Origin: Tannerellaceae bacterium
GTDB lineage: Bacteria; Bacteroidota; Bacteroidia; Bacteroidales; Tannerellaceae
Length of the DNA: 64,000 nucleotides
NCBI GenBank assembly: GCA_021201295.1
Contig: JAJQFE010000069.1
Span: 62,001 to 126,000 of the forward strand
Direction: 5' to 3'
The position numbers were made by a program, and so were the translations under genes. How positions within the stretch are numbered: the stretch's first letter is position 1; each line of letters begins with the position of its first letter. The notes beneath the pieces were generated by a model that worked only from the letters and a program-made list of their open reading frames with translations, had not been told where the DNA came from and did no database searches. Of this stretch, positions 20,530 through 30,997 are shown in pieces.

Positions 20530-20795
20530 ACAGGAATCTAATAAGTTTCCACATTTTTTATTCTAAAAAAACAGAAACACATTAAGTAAAGCCAGGTTAC
20601 CTCTTGTAACCGATTATCTTACCGGAAAATAACAGAACTTAACCGTATAATTCCCGGATAACAAACGGATAGATTATTACGAAAATTGTACCGGTTGGTC
20701 CAAACACCTGTTTTTTTCATATTTTTCGTAAACAGGTAAACAGATTCAATCGGTAAATACCTACATAAAAGGTATTTCATCCAAATTATTAATTG

Positions 20796-20803
20796 TAATT
20801 TTG
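20796..20803 (+). promoter_or_regulatory. -7 box for the GyrI-like gene
   Basis: TAATTTTG matches TAnnTTTG 39 bases before the ATG. A purine-rich AAAAGGAGAAAAA precedes the start codon, an unusually good Shine-Dalgarno-like site for this phylum. Confidence 0.45.
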
Positions 20804-20842
20804 AATTAACCCATAACCCATTAATCAGCAAAAGGAGAAAAA

Positions 20843-21319
20843 ATGCCTAAACTAACCAATATTATTGAACGCTACCAAACTGCGCAACCTGTGTTATTAG
20901 TACGTGTGTACCTTCCAATGGAAGAACTTCCGGATCTGTTTGAAGAATATTCTGCCCGAGTATCCTCCTATGTCAAACAATTCGGAGAAGAGTTGACAGA
21001 TGTACCTTTTGTGATCTATTATGACTATCTTTCTATGGATATGGAACAGGTGGATATTGAAATATGCTATCCTGTTTCCCGGTCACTACCCTCTAAAAAC
21101 GAGATCATATCCAAAATCATTCCTCCCAGTAAGATTATCTTCAGTATGCATAAAGGTTCGTATACAGACACCTCACCCTTATACGGAGAAATGACCACCT
21201 GGATTATGGAAAAAGGATATGAGCCCCAAGGTCCTTCCTATGAATATTATTTCAACGGATTTACCTATCCCGGCTATGACCAACTGATCAAAGTAGTGAT
21301 CCCTTTCAAAGAAGGGTAA
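20843..21319 (+). CDS. GyrI-like effector-binding domain protein
   Basis: A 158-residue single-domain protein similar to the GyrI/AraC effector-binding (SHS2) fold: an N-terminal strand segment (PVLLVRVYLPMEELPDLFEEY), a central VDIEICYPVSRSLPSKNEI and the typical KIIFSMHKGSYTDTSPLYGE followed by a C-terminal strand FTYPGYDQLIKVVIPFKEG. Such stand-alone domains bind small hydrophobic ligands, and some protect DNA gyrase. No DNA-binding domain is present. It stands alone between divergent ROK kinase and convergent VOC genes. Intact. Confidence 0.7.
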   Translation: MPKLTNIIERYQTAQPVLLVRVYLPMEELPDLFEEYSARVSSYVKQFGEELTDVPFVIYYDYLSMDMEQVDIEICYPVSRSLPSKNEIISKIIPPSKIIFSMHKGSYTDTSPLYGEMTTWIMEKGYEPQGPSYEYYFNGFTYPGYDQLIKVVIPFKEG

Positions 21320-21351
21320 AAAATAAAATGTATTATTATCGTCCCGGCTGC

Positions 21352-21384
21352 TCCCGGATTTAATCCGGGAACAACCGTCTTTTT
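21352..21384. terminator. Hairpin between GyrI-like and VOC genes
   Basis: TCCCGGATTTAATCCGGGA forms a 9-bp stem, followed seven bases later by five T. It lies between convergent genes and overlaps the VOC stop codon by two bases, so it probably ends the plus-strand transcript. Confidence 0.6.
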
Positions 21385-21766
21385 ATGGATAGCTAAGAGG
21401 TAAAATCTCAATCCAGTAATCATCCGGATCGTGGATAAAGTAAAGTCCCATCTCTGTATTTTCATAACAAACACAGTCCATGTCTTTATGAAACTTACGG
21501 ACTTCATCATAATTCCCATCCACTTTAAAACAAAGATGACTTTCATTATCACCCAACTCATACACTTCTTGCCGGTCTTTCAGCCAGGTAAGCTCCAGTA
21601 AAAATCCTGTTGTCTTATCCGTCATATAGACAAGAATAAAAGAACCATCCTCCGCTACTTTACGATGATGTTCTGACAACCCTAACGCTTTTTTATAAAA
21701 ATCTATACTTTTCTCAAGATCGAGAACATTGATATTAAAATGATCAAATCTTCCTTTTATTTCCAT
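21383..21766 (-). CDS. VOC-family protein (glyoxalase I-like)
   Basis: A 127-residue protein with two beta-alpha-beta-beta-beta modules. It starts RFDHFNINVLDLEKSIDFYKKAL, with His in the first metal position, and ends in NTEMGLYFIHDPDDYWIEILP, carrying the second-module Glu. SHLCFKV supplies another His. The pattern matches glyoxalase I or related lyases/dioxygenases of the vicinal oxygen chelate fold, which detoxify methylglyoxal or act on other small metabolites. It follows the MBL hydrolase by 13 bases and is probably cotranscribed. Intact. Confidence 0.85.
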   Translation of the reverse strand: MEIKGRFDHFNINVLDLEKSIDFYKKALGLSEHHRKVAEDGSFILVYMTDKTTGFLLELTWLKDRQEVYELGDNESHLCFKVDGNYDEVRKFHKDMDCVCYENTEMGLYFIHDPDDYWIEILPLSYP

Positions 21767-21779
21767 CTCAATATATTTT

Positions 21780-22505
21780 TTATATAATTATAGATTCTCC
21801 GGAATAAGTAATTTCAAAAAAACAACATCCTTTGGACCGGGCATAGGATTCAAAAGCTAATGCCTGATCTATGGCGGGCTCAAAGTGCATCGGAGCAAAA
21901 ACCGAAGTCCGGATCTCATCAACAAACTGTTCCGCTCCACGCATATAATCTGTGCCCATCCGGGGGTCTACCGGAAACATGGCCACATCCAGTTTCCGGT
22001 CTACTGCATCTGCGATCAGTTTTAGTTCTGTTAAATAGTTTTGTTCGGCTTCAGTCACCTCCTCTTCTGTGGATTCATCCTTCCAGTGCCAGTTATTCAA
22101 ATCCCCGGCATGAAAGATTTTCTTTCCGGCTATTTCAAGAAGAAACGAAACTCCTACATCCGTAGAACCGAATGCTTTAACATAGAGGTGATCATCCTGA
22201 TAGGTTTCGAGTTTCTTCAGATAGACTGCATCCTGTTTGGACGCTCGTTTCCTTTTTAAAATATCTTTGGAAAAGAGATAAGTAATATCCTGTTTTACCT
22301 CTTTCCATTTCAATATTTCCGGATTGAAATGATCTGCATGAAAATGAGAAGATAAAATATAGAGAGGTCCCTCTTTTTTAAGTAACACATCATGCACATA
22401 TCCCTCATCCGGGTTCACTCCTGAATCTTTAAAATAATCAATCAGAATTGTGCAGTCATCTGTTTCAATAGCAAATCCACTATGAAAAATATATGTCAGT
22501 TTCAT
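21780..22505 (-). CDS. MBL-fold metallo-hydrolase
   Basis: A 241-residue metallo-beta-lactamase-fold protein with the metal motif SSHFHADHFNPE (HxHxDH) at about residue 54-60 and a later FHAGDLNNWHW supplying a bridging Asp and His. A final VFAPMHFEP gives another histidine. It resembles the broad UlaG/UPF0173-like group of hydrolases whose substrates are mostly unknown. It is probably an operon partner of the downstream VOC gene; together with it a lactoylglutathione-type detoxification route is possible but not demonstrated. Intact. Confidence 0.8.
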   Translation of the reverse strand: MKLTYIFHSGFAIETDDCTILIDYFKDSGVNPDEGYVHDVLLKKEGPLYILSSHFHADHFNPEILKWKEVKQDITYLFSKDILKRKRASKQDAVYLKKLETYQDDHLYVKAFGSTDVGVSFLLEIAGKKIFHAGDLNNWHWKDESTEEEVTEAEQNYLTELKLIADAVDRKLDVAMFPVDPRMGTDYMRGAEQFVDEIRTSVFAPMHFEPAIDQALAFESYARSKGCCFFEITYSGESIII

Positions 22506-22523
22506 TTACCTATACCTAATTTA

Positions 22524-23872
22524 TTATATATAACCTTCAATCTTTACTCTTTTCCAGGCAGATGTCATGGTTCCTGAAAACCTTCTTTCAATATCTTCTT
22601 CAAAGGTTGGAAAAAATCTTTCAATTAAACGCAAATCTTCGGTGACAATTTCAGCTGTTGCCTGCATCTCCTGGGATACAGGCAGTTCTTTTCCATAGTT
22701 TGTTCTTAACCCATCAGGTAATTCAATTTCTACCCGGTAGTTGTCCTCAGCCAGCACCAGGGAAATACCAGCAACCCGGCCATTCACCAGCCCAAACTCC
22801 TGATCCGGATAATTAGCAAAGCGGATCAATACCCGCTGTCCTGACTTTACTTTTCCCGAACGGGCCAACGGTAACATAGAGACTCCTATCATCTCTACTT
22901 CTTTATCCGGGACAACGGAAAAGACAGATTCTCCCGCAGTAATCGTTTGATTTTCATTCCAGTATTTGGTAAAAGTAACCACTCCTTCAATCGGGGAAAT
23001 GAGGCAATAGTTCAATCTCCAGCTATTCATACTATTGTGCAATTGATCCATTGCCGTCCGGTACTCCTGCATGATCACAGTTTCTCTCTCCACCTGTTGT
23101 AGTTCCAGATCTAATAAACTCTCTTCCAGTTGTGCGATCTGGATGTTCAGATTTTCCAGTGTAGCAAATGAACCCTCTAAGGAGTAGCGGCTTTGAAGCA
23201 ATTCATTCTTTGCACTTTCATGTTTGGAAGGAGAGATCACCTGCCGTACAAATAACAAAGAATCCCGGTGGTATTGTTGATAAGCAATCTCATATTGAGA
23301 TTCGATCACTGCATGTTGTCTGGCCTGATTCTGGTAATATACCCGGTAACGGTCAATTTGTCCCTTGACAGAAGCTATTTTTTTAGGATAATATTCCAAT
23401 GACTGATAGTTTAAATAATCATGCAGGCTTTTCAGGTAGTTTGTATAATCTCCCTGGATATCACCTAAGGAGAGATCTTTGGCCGGCAAATATGGGTTAC
23501 AGCCTCTTCCGGTGAAAATCCGGAATGAATCAATAATTTTTCCAGGAATTCCACATCCTCTGTTATGGCTGGATCCTCGATGATCGCCAACGGATCATTC
23601 ATCCGGACCTGTTGTCCATCCTTTGCATAAACTTTACTCAAACGTCCACTACTCCGGGCCACAATAGAAGCTACCAGTTTCTGGCTGGTCAGTGTCATCT
23701 GGGTAGAGATGACATCCGGATATTTAAAAAAGAAACTACCGATCAGGATAGAAAGGATAACCAGAAACAAAACGGTAATTCCCCATCTCAGAATCCAGGG
23801 AGGTATCTGATCCATTACCTCCTGAACCTCTTCACTCCTTAATTCAATTTCCTTATGTTCTGCTTCGCTCAT
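22524..23872 (-). pseudogene. HlyD-family secretion adaptor, one frameshift
   Basis: Two overlapping frames make one membrane-fusion protein of about 450 residues. The first carries the membrane anchor WGITVLFLVILSILIGSFFF and a biotinyl-lipoyl segment (SIVARSSGRLSKVYAKDGQQV). The second holds the coiled-coil hairpin, the second lipoyl half (LISPIEGVVTFTKYWNE) and a beta-barrel (SGQRVLIRFANYPDQEFG). The break is near 23488-23490, where one more T in a run of three would restore THILPAKDL. HlyD-type proteins link inner-membrane peptide exporters to an outer-membrane channel. The next gene upstream, two bases away, is the matching C39 exporter, also broken. Confidence 0.85.
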
Positions 23873-23873
23873 A

Positions 23874-26057
23874 TTAGTTTCCTAATTCCAACTGATTCTT
23901 AACTAATTGATAATAGATTCCCTGGCGGGCTGTCAACTCCTGATGAGTTCCTTCTTCCGCAATATGTCCCTTGTCCAGTACGATAATATTATCTGCATCT
24001 TTCACAGTGCTCAGCCGGTGGGCCACCACCACTGTTTTTCCTTCATAAAACTTATGGAGATGTTCCATGATCTCCTTTTCATTATTAGCATCTAATGCAT
24101 TGGTCGCTTCGTCCAGGAAAATAAATTTCGGATTCTTATACACCGCACGTGCAATAAGAATCCGTTGCCGCTGTCCCTGACTAACTCCATTCCCTTCCAT
24201 ACCTATTTTGGTATTGTATCCCAATGGCAAAGAATCTATAAAATCCTGGATATTAGCCACTGTTACTGCATGTAGCAGCCGTTCTTTATCGATCACCTCC
24301 ACTCCTACAGCAATATTCCGGGCAATCGTGTCAGAGAAAATAAATCCATCCTGCATCACAGAACCCGTCCGTGCACGCCAGACATGATGGTTCATATTCT
24401 TAAGAGGTACCTCTCCTACTTTGACTGTTCCCTGATTGGGTTCATAAAAACCCAGGAGCAATTTAATTAAGGTTGTTTTACCACTACCGCTTGCCCCCAT
24501 AATAGCTGTTACCTTTTTCTGGGGGATCACCAGATTAATATCTTCCAGCACATAATCCCGGTCTGCCCCATCATAACTGAATTTTATATTCTCCAGGGTT
24601 AACGTTTTGTTTTCCGGCAACACATTCAGTTTCATAGAAAGCGTGTCCTCCTCATCTTCTTTCTGATGGATCTCACTTAAACGCTCCAGACTGATCTTTG
24701 CGTCCTGAAAAGAACGGGCAAAGTCAATAAACTGCTCAATAGGAGAAGTTAACTGACCGACAATATAGGTAAGTGAAGTCATCATCCCCAGCGTCATATC
24801 TCCGGTCACCACCGCCCGGGCGGCTAAAAAAGAAATAATAATATTGGTTGTCTGGTTAAAAAACACAGATCCCATTTGTTGATATTGCCCCAAAGCTAAC
24901 CCTTTAATACTGATTTTAAATAGTTTCACCTGAATACGTTCCCATTGCCAGCGTTTTTCTGTTTCGCAGTTGTTCAGCTTGATTTCCTGCATACCGGTGA
25001 TTAATTGAAACAGGTTACTTTGTTCTCCGGCTGCCTGGGCAAAACGTTTAATATCTAATTCCCGGCGATATTTCATAAAGGCTAATATCCAGACCACATA
25101 TAAAGTATTACCTAACAGAAAAATCCCTAATATTGTCAGATCATAATAAGCCAGGACAAAGCCAAAAACAATAAAATTAACAAAGGAAAAAAGAGTATTG
25201 ATGGAAGAACCTGTCATAAATGATTCAATACGACTATGATCTCCGATACGCTGTATGATGTTACCGACCATCTTCGTATCAAAAAAATGAAGAGGTAAGC
25301 GCATCAGTTTCGCTAAAAAATCAGAGATCAGTGCAATATTGATCCGGGTATTTACATGCAGCAGGATCCAGCTACGAATAAAATCCACAGACAGGCGGGC
25401 TACAAAAATGATCAATTGGGCGATCAGGATTAGGGTAATAAAACTCAGGTTACTATCCCAGATCCCCGTATCCACCATGGCCTGTGCCAGGAAAGGTAAA
25501 ATCAGTTGGAGTATGCTGGCCGTGATCATTCCCAGAATTAACTGGATCATCTCTCTTTTATAAGGCCTGACATATCGGAAAAAATAAGAAAGCCCCCGGC
25601 TTCTTTTTTCCTTTTCATCTTCCAGGTCATAAAATTCCGGACCTGGCTCCAATAAAAGAGCCGTACCACAATCCTTACCTTCGACCGTAGTACTGCACCA
25701 ACATTTTTTATCTCTTCTTCATTATAAACCACTAAACCTGCTGCCGGATCCGCAATATAATATTTACCATTTTTAATTTTATAGCAAACCACAAAATGGC
25801 TTTGATTCCAGTGTAGCACACAAGGTAAAGGGAGCTCCTCTGCTAACTGTTTCAAGGTTACCTTTACTCCGGAAGTACGGAAACCGATAGTCTCAGCCGC
25901 CTCACTAATCCCGAGCATAGAAACCCCTTCTCGGGTGATGAATGCTCTTTCCCGGAGCGTCTGTAAAGAATAACTTCTTCCATAATATTTAGCGATCATC
26001 CGCAGGCAGGTCGGCCCGCAATCCATTACATCCAGTTGGGTATAGTGGGGAAATCAT
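23874..26057 (-). pseudogene. C39-peptidase ABC exporter (bacteriocin/peptide type), frameshifted
   Basis: Joined frames give a peptidase-containing ABC transporter. The N-terminal C39 domain shows the catalytic Cys in MDCGPTCLRMIAKYYG, His in HWNQSHFVVCY and Asp in IADPAAG. A six-helix membrane domain and an ATPase domain follow, with Walker A GASGSGKTTLIKLLLG, signature VSQGQRQRILIARA and FIFLDEATNALD. One break is at 25704-25709, where six A on the coding strand should be seven (NEEEIKKCWC restored). A second probably lies just after ATG 26057, where two bases seem missing before FPHYTQLDVMDCG. Such exporters cleave double-glycine leaders and export peptides. No precursor peptide gene is recognisable nearby. 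Confidence 0.85.
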
Positions 26058-26491
26058 TTTTTCACATTAACAGTTTCACTAAAGTTTATTTTTGTGATAA
26101 ATTTAATTTATATATTCTTAATAAGCAAAAAATATGTTTAGAAGTTCCTTTAGTTCTATTATCAGGCCATACTTTTACAGCCTACAACCCTAAAGAATTA
26201 AAATTTACTATTCTCCATAGAAAAATCCCATCATTGTAATATCTTTACAAAAAGTACCTAATGATTCGGATAAAAGTACCTGGTCCATGACTCTACTGAT
26301 TCTTATTTCTTTTTCATCGGGAGCAGCAAGTGTTTCATCAGAGAAAAACAGTGGATTGTATATTTATTAAGATTTACCATTTAAATGTTTGTACTTTTAT
26401 TTCTATAATTAAAAAGTAGTATTGGATAAAACAGAGAATGAAAGAGATAGAATGAATATTTTCCCGGAAGTTAATATATCATAATTATTGG

Positions 26492-26510
26492 TACCTTGCG
26501 ATACAAGGTA
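26492..26510. promoter_or_regulatory. Operator-like palindrome before the efflux operon
   Basis: TACCTTG-CGATA-CAAGGTA is a perfect 7-bp inverted repeat with a 5-base spacer, placed just upstream of the -7 box at the expected -33 region. A dimeric repressor of the PadR or TetR kind could bind here; the regulator is not in the window. Confidence 0.6.
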
Positions 26511-26523
26511 TTTATGCAAAACA

Positions 26524-26531
26524 TATATTTG
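26524..26531 (+). promoter_or_regulatory. -7 box of the efflux operon
   Basis: TATATTTG matches TAnnTTTG exactly, 81 bases before the ATPase start. The rest of the 555-base gap from 26058 is AT-rich. A 50-codon minus-strand frame around 26200-26350 (containing ISRVMDQVLLSESLGTFC) could be a gene relic, but I do not recognise it. Confidence 0.55.
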
Positions 26532-26612
26532 TCCCGAAGAAAAGAAATTAATCTTAGACTGTAACTTTTTATTTATTCATACGTCTTATATAGTATAAAT
26601 AACCACCACGAT

Positions 26613-27305
26613 ATGATCATCGAGCTTAGAGGGATAAACAAAACGTACTATAATGGAGCTCCACTCCATGTTTTAAAAGGAATAGACCTGGATATTCAGG
26701 AGGGAGAGATGGTGTCCATTATGGGAGCTTCCGGTTCCGGAAAATCTACCTTATTGAATATATTGGGCATTCTGGACACCTATGATACCGGCACATATAC
26801 TCTGGACGGCCAACTCATACAAAATCTGAGTGAAAGCCGGGCTGCTGAATTACGCAACCGGATGATCGGATTTATTTTCCAGTCCTTCAATCTTATTACG
26901 TTTAAAAATGCAGTTGAAAACGTGGCTCTTCCTCTCTACTATCAGGGAGTAAAGAGAAAAATAAGGAATGCCATGGCCATGGAGTATTTAGACATGGTCG
27001 GATTAGCGGACTAGGCGGAACACATGCCGAATGAACTATCGGGAGGACAAAAACAGAGGGTAGCCATTGCACGGGCACTGATCGCTAAACCCAAGATGAT
27101 CCTGGCTGACGAACCCACCGGAGCATTAGACAGTAAAACCACCGTAGAGGTGATGGAACTTCTGCGGAAAGTAAACAAAGAAGGCATGACAATGGTAATC
27201 GTGACTCATGAGCCATCCGTTGCTGAAGCTACCGACCGGATTATCCGTGTAAAAGATGGTATTATTGAATGTATGGATAAAGGATCCGGCCATGTTCGAT
27301 TTTGA
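26613..27305 (+). pseudogene. MacB/LolD-type ABC ATPase, in-frame TAG
   Basis: The frame codes for a 230-residue ATPase: Walker A GASGSGKSTLLNILG, Q-loop IGFIFQSFNLI, signature [17 protein letters not shown], Walker [13 protein letters not shown] and the switch histidine in VIVTHEP. TAG at 27012-27014 (codon 134) interrupts it between GLAD and AEHMPNEL, directly before the signature motif. Homologues commonly have Trp or Arg here, so TGG to TAG is the simplest origin. Truncation would remove the signature and Walker B and abolish ATPase activity. It opens an efflux operon; its 3' end overlaps the first permease. Confidence 0.9.
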
Positions 27306-28558
27306 TAATTTCCGGGAGATATGGAGTACGATCAAAAAAATAAACTCCGCACATTCCTGACCGGCTTTTCCGTAGCCTGGGGAATTTTTATGTTGATCGT
27401 ATTATTGGGAGCCGGAAACGGGTTAGCCAATGGGATCGCTTACAATTTCCGGGATATCGCTGAGAATACAGTCTATACGTGGACCCGCTACACGACCCTT
27501 CCTTATAAAGGAATGCAGCCTAACCGGAGAATCGAATTCACGGAGAAAGACTACTATGCAATTCCCCGGGAACATCCAGAAGTAGCACTTATCTCCGGTG
27601 CTAATTATCACAACGACACGATTTCAGTAGATAAGGAATATGTCACCAGTGATATTGTGGCAGTACATCCGGACTATGCCATGATAGATTATGTGATCGT
27701 CAAATCCGGTTATGGACGATTCATTAACCAATTAGACATGAAAAACAGGAGAAAAGTGATCGTCATTAGTCCGCGTATGGGAGAGATCCTCTTCCGGGAT
27801 ACGGATCCATTGGGAGAATATGTAAAGATTGGGAATCTGATGTTTCAGGTAGTAGGCGTATATGATGATCCGAATAATAAAAATAATGCACCGGCTTACA
27901 TTCCTTTTACCACCGGTCAATTATTATACGATAATGGATATAGTATGCATAACATTATGTTTACTCTTCAGGGGATCAATACCGAAGAAGAAAGTGAGGC
28001 ATTCTATGAACGTTTCCGGCAACGGATGGCAAAGCGCCATCAATTTGACCCGGCAGACAGAAATGCGATCGGCATGTGGGATACCGGGCAAAACTTCCGG
28101 ATGTTGAGAGGAATGACGAATGGCATTTCCCTTTTTATCTGGATCATTGGGATTGGAACCCTGATGGCTGGAATAGTGGGGGTTAGTAACATTATGTTGA
28201 TCACTGTCCGGGAGCGGACCAAAGAGTTTGGGATCCAGAAAGCGATCGGAGCAAAACCCTCTTCCATCTTAGGACTGATCATTATCGAATCCGTATTAGT
28301 AACAGCAGTATTCGGATATATCGGTATGGTTGCCGGGATCGGTTTGACCGAAGTGATCAATTATGGGATGGAAATGGCAGAAGCAAGTAACGGCGGTGCA
28401 AATGGGTCTGAAGAAAGTGTATTCCGGAATCCGACTGTTAATATGACAATTGCGATCTCTGCTACACTACTCATTATTTTGCAGGTGTTTTAGCAGGATA
28501 TTTTCCTGCACGTAAAGCAACGAAGATATCGGCTGTGGAAGCCATGAGAACAGAATAA
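27292..28558 (+). pseudogene. MacB-type permease 1, two frameshifts
   Basis: The reconstructed protein starts at ATG 27292 inside the ATPase 3' end ([16 protein letters not shown]). It has an N-terminal membrane helix (TFLTGFSVAWGIFMLIVLLG), a MacB periplasmic core domain, and three C-terminal helices with ITVRERTKEFGIQKAIGAKP. The first frameshift is at 27334-27340, where seven A should be eight before NKLRTFLTG. The second is near 28480, where a missing base separates LLIIL from AGVLAGYFPARKATKISAVEAM. It would pair with the second permease to form a heterodimeric MacB-like exporter. The centre is well preserved, which implies recent damage. Confidence 0.87.
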
Positions 28559-28570
28559 AAAATCAGCTAT

Positions 28571-29830
28571 ATGTTTGACTTAGATAAATGGACAGAAATA
28601 TGGGTTACCATTACCCGCAATAAAACACGTAGCCTGTTAACCTGCTTTGGTGTTTTTTGGGGAATATTAATGCTGATCATTCTTTTAGGTTCTGGAAGAG
28701 GGTTTAAAAATGGAGTAATGGGCGGATTAGACGGTTTTGCCACCAACTCTTTATTCTTTTATAGTGACTGGACCAGTGAACCCTACAAAGGATTCAACAA
28801 AGGAAGATACTGGAGTATGCGTAACCGGGATGTGGAGACGATCACACAAAATGTACAGGGTGTGGAAGCAATTTCTCCAGTGATCTGGGGAAGCCGCTCG
28901 GATAAAAATATTGTGTACGGACAATTAACCGGTACTTATAATGTCAAAGGGGTAGCTGCTGACTATTTTAAACTGGAAGCACAGAAACTTCATAACGGAA
29001 GATTACTGAATGAGATAGATATCCGGGAGAAAAGAAAAGTCTGCCTGATCGGGAAACAGATACGGGAGACACTGTTTAATGATCAGGATCCCTGTGGTAA
29101 ATATGTGCGTGTCAACGGGATCTACTACCAGATAGTCGGGGTAGTGGAGCAACGCACGAACAATGTAAATATCGGAGGACGTGCAGCAGAAAGTGTGTTT
29201 ATTCCTTACATGACCATGCAACAAACTACCAATCAGGCGGACCGTGTTAACTTTTTAGGGGTTGTAGTAGATAGAAATGTAGCGGTAGAAAAAGTACTGG
29301 ATGAGATTAGCACCATCCTGAAAACTCAGAATGAGATCTCACCAACAGATCCACAAGCGGTAGGTGTAGAAAATCTGGCAGTGATGTTTGGAACCTATGA
29401 CAGACTATTTATAGGGATTGATATTCTGGTATGGCTCGTAGGCCTGGGAAGTTTACTGGCCGGGATCATTGGGATCAGTAATATCATGATGGTGACTGTG
29501 AAAGAGCGAACCCGGGAAATTGGAGTACGCCGTGCTTTAGGAGCCAAACCGTTCAATATACTTAGCCAGGTCATGAGTGAAAGTCTGGTACTGACTGCTC
29601 TTGCCGATCTGATCGGTTTAACATTAGGGGTTTTCCTGCTGGATGTAGTGGATAAATTACTTTCCAGCCAACCAGCCAGTAACGGCACTTTCTTTGAACA
29701 TCCCGAGGTTAGCATACAAACAGCAGTTGCTGCCACTATTGTCCTGTTGATCAGCGGACTTTTTGCAGGGTTGATCCCTGCCTGGAGAGCATTACAAATC
29801 AAGGCCATCGATGCCATTCGTGAAGAATAA
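28571..29830 (+). CDS. MacB-type permease 2
   Basis: An intact 419-residue FtsX/MacB permease. It has an N-terminal helix (SLLTCFGVFWGILMLIILLG), a large periplasmic domain (about 40-280) and three C-terminal helices. The conserved cytoplasmic segment VTVKERTREIGVRRALGAKP and the closing AGLIPAWRALQIKAIDAIR are both present. It follows the broken first permease by 12 bases. It is the only intact gene of the five-gene operon, and it could not transport without an ATPase, so its function is probably lost or depends on a paralogous ATPase. Confidence 0.92.
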   Translation: MFDLDKWTEIWVTITRNKTRSLLTCFGVFWGILMLIILLGSGRGFKNGVMGGLDGFATNSLFFYSDWTSEPYKGFNKGRYWSMRNRDVETITQNVQGVEAISPVIWGSRSDKNIVYGQLTGTYNVKGVAADYFKLEAQKLHNGRLLNEIDIREKRKVCLIGKQIRETLFNDQDPCGKYVRVNGIYYQIVGVVEQRTNNVNIGGRAAESVFIPYMTMQQTTNQADRVNFLGVVVDRNVAVEKVLDEISTILKTQNEISPTDPQAVGVENLAVMFGTYDRLFIGIDILVWLVGLGSLLAGIIGISNIMMVTVKERTREIGVRRALGAKPFNILSQVMSESLVLTALADLIGLTLGVFLLDVVDKLLSSQPASNGTFFEHPEVSIQTAVAATIVLLISGLFAGLIPAWRALQIKAIDAIREE

Positions 29831-29856
29831 TAATAAAAACACTATAGATATAGATT

Positions 29857-30974
29857 ATGAAAAATCGTATTGTAAAAAAGATTCTACGCATTCTTCTTCT
29901 CATTGTAGTTGGAGGAGCAGTCATTGGAACATTCTATTTTTTATGAAAAAAAGCTCAGCCGGAAGTGATCGTTTATGAAATTGTCACTCCTGAAATAACC
30001 GATGTGGAAACGAAGACTGTGGCAACAGGAAATGTAGAACCCCGGTATGAAGTATTGATCAAACCACAGATTTCCGGGATTATTTCTGACCTGTACAAAA
30101 AGGCCGGCCAAATGGTGAAGGAAGGCGAGATTATTGCCCGTATCAAGGTGATTCCTGAAATGGTACAATTAAATAGTGCGGAATCCCGGGTGAACGTAGC
30201 AGATATTTCTTTAAAACAGATCGAAGAAACGTACAAACGAGATGAGACCTTATTCAATCAGAGCGTAATTGCACGGGAAGATTATGATATTTCACGGGCA
30301 AACTATCTGAAGGCTGTAGAAGAAAAGGAAAATGCACAAAGTGCGTTAGAGATCATACGGGATGGTATCGCTAAAAACTCTAATGTAGCCAGTACCACCC
30401 AGATCCGCAGTACGATTAGCGGTATGATTCTGGACGTGCCGGTGAAAGTAGGAAACTCTGTGATCCAATCCAATAATTTCAATGATGGTACTACCATTGC
30501 TACGGTAGCGAATATGGGAGATATGATCTTTATCGGAAATGTCGATGAGACAGAGATCGGACGTATCCATGAAGGGATGCCTATTAAATTAACCATTGGT
30601 GCGATTGAAGACCGGACTTTCGATGCATTGCTGGAATATGTATCTCCTAAAGGAGTGGAAAAAACGGAGCGATCCAGTTTGAAGTAAAAGCGGCTGTTTC
30701 CATTCAGGATGACGCATTTATACGGGCCGGATATAGTGCGAACGCAGAGATCGTGTTGAAACGGGCGGAACAGGTGTTGGCTATTCCGGAAAGTACAATC
30801 GAGTTTCAGGGGGATTCTGCTTTCGTTCAGTTAGCCACACAGATCGAACCGGAACAAAAATTCGAGAGACACCCGGTGAAAGTAGGACTTTCCGACGGTA
30901 TCAAGATTGAGATCACTGAAGGATTATCCACGACAGATAGAGTTCGTGGTGCACCTACAGATAAAAAGAATTAA
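29857..30974 (+). pseudogene. RND/MacA-type periplasmic adaptor, in-frame TGA and frameshift
   Basis: The frame opens at ATG 29857 with an anchor helix (ILRILLLIVVGGAVIGTFYF) and meets TGA at 29944-29946, then continues in phase with KKAQPEVIVYEIVTP. Trp is usual here in related Bacteroidales proteins (FLWKK), so TGG to TGA fits. The body has lipoyl halves (EPRYEVLIKPQISGIISDL and TISGMILDVPVKVGN) and a coiled coil. A second break at 30659-30664, six A where seven are needed, follows VSPKGVEK; the other frame continues NGAIQFEVKAAVS to DKKN. The gene would link the MacB-like permeases to the downstream TolC-like channel. Confidence 0.88.
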
Positions 30975-30997
30975 TTACTCTTAGCAAAGAACCATAT

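Noticed and set aside
26036-26239. Plus-strand 67-codon frame beside the C39 exporter, considered as a precursor peptide
   Set aside because: Its start lies opposite the exporter start region, there is no GG leader, and no ribosome site or promoter box is seen.
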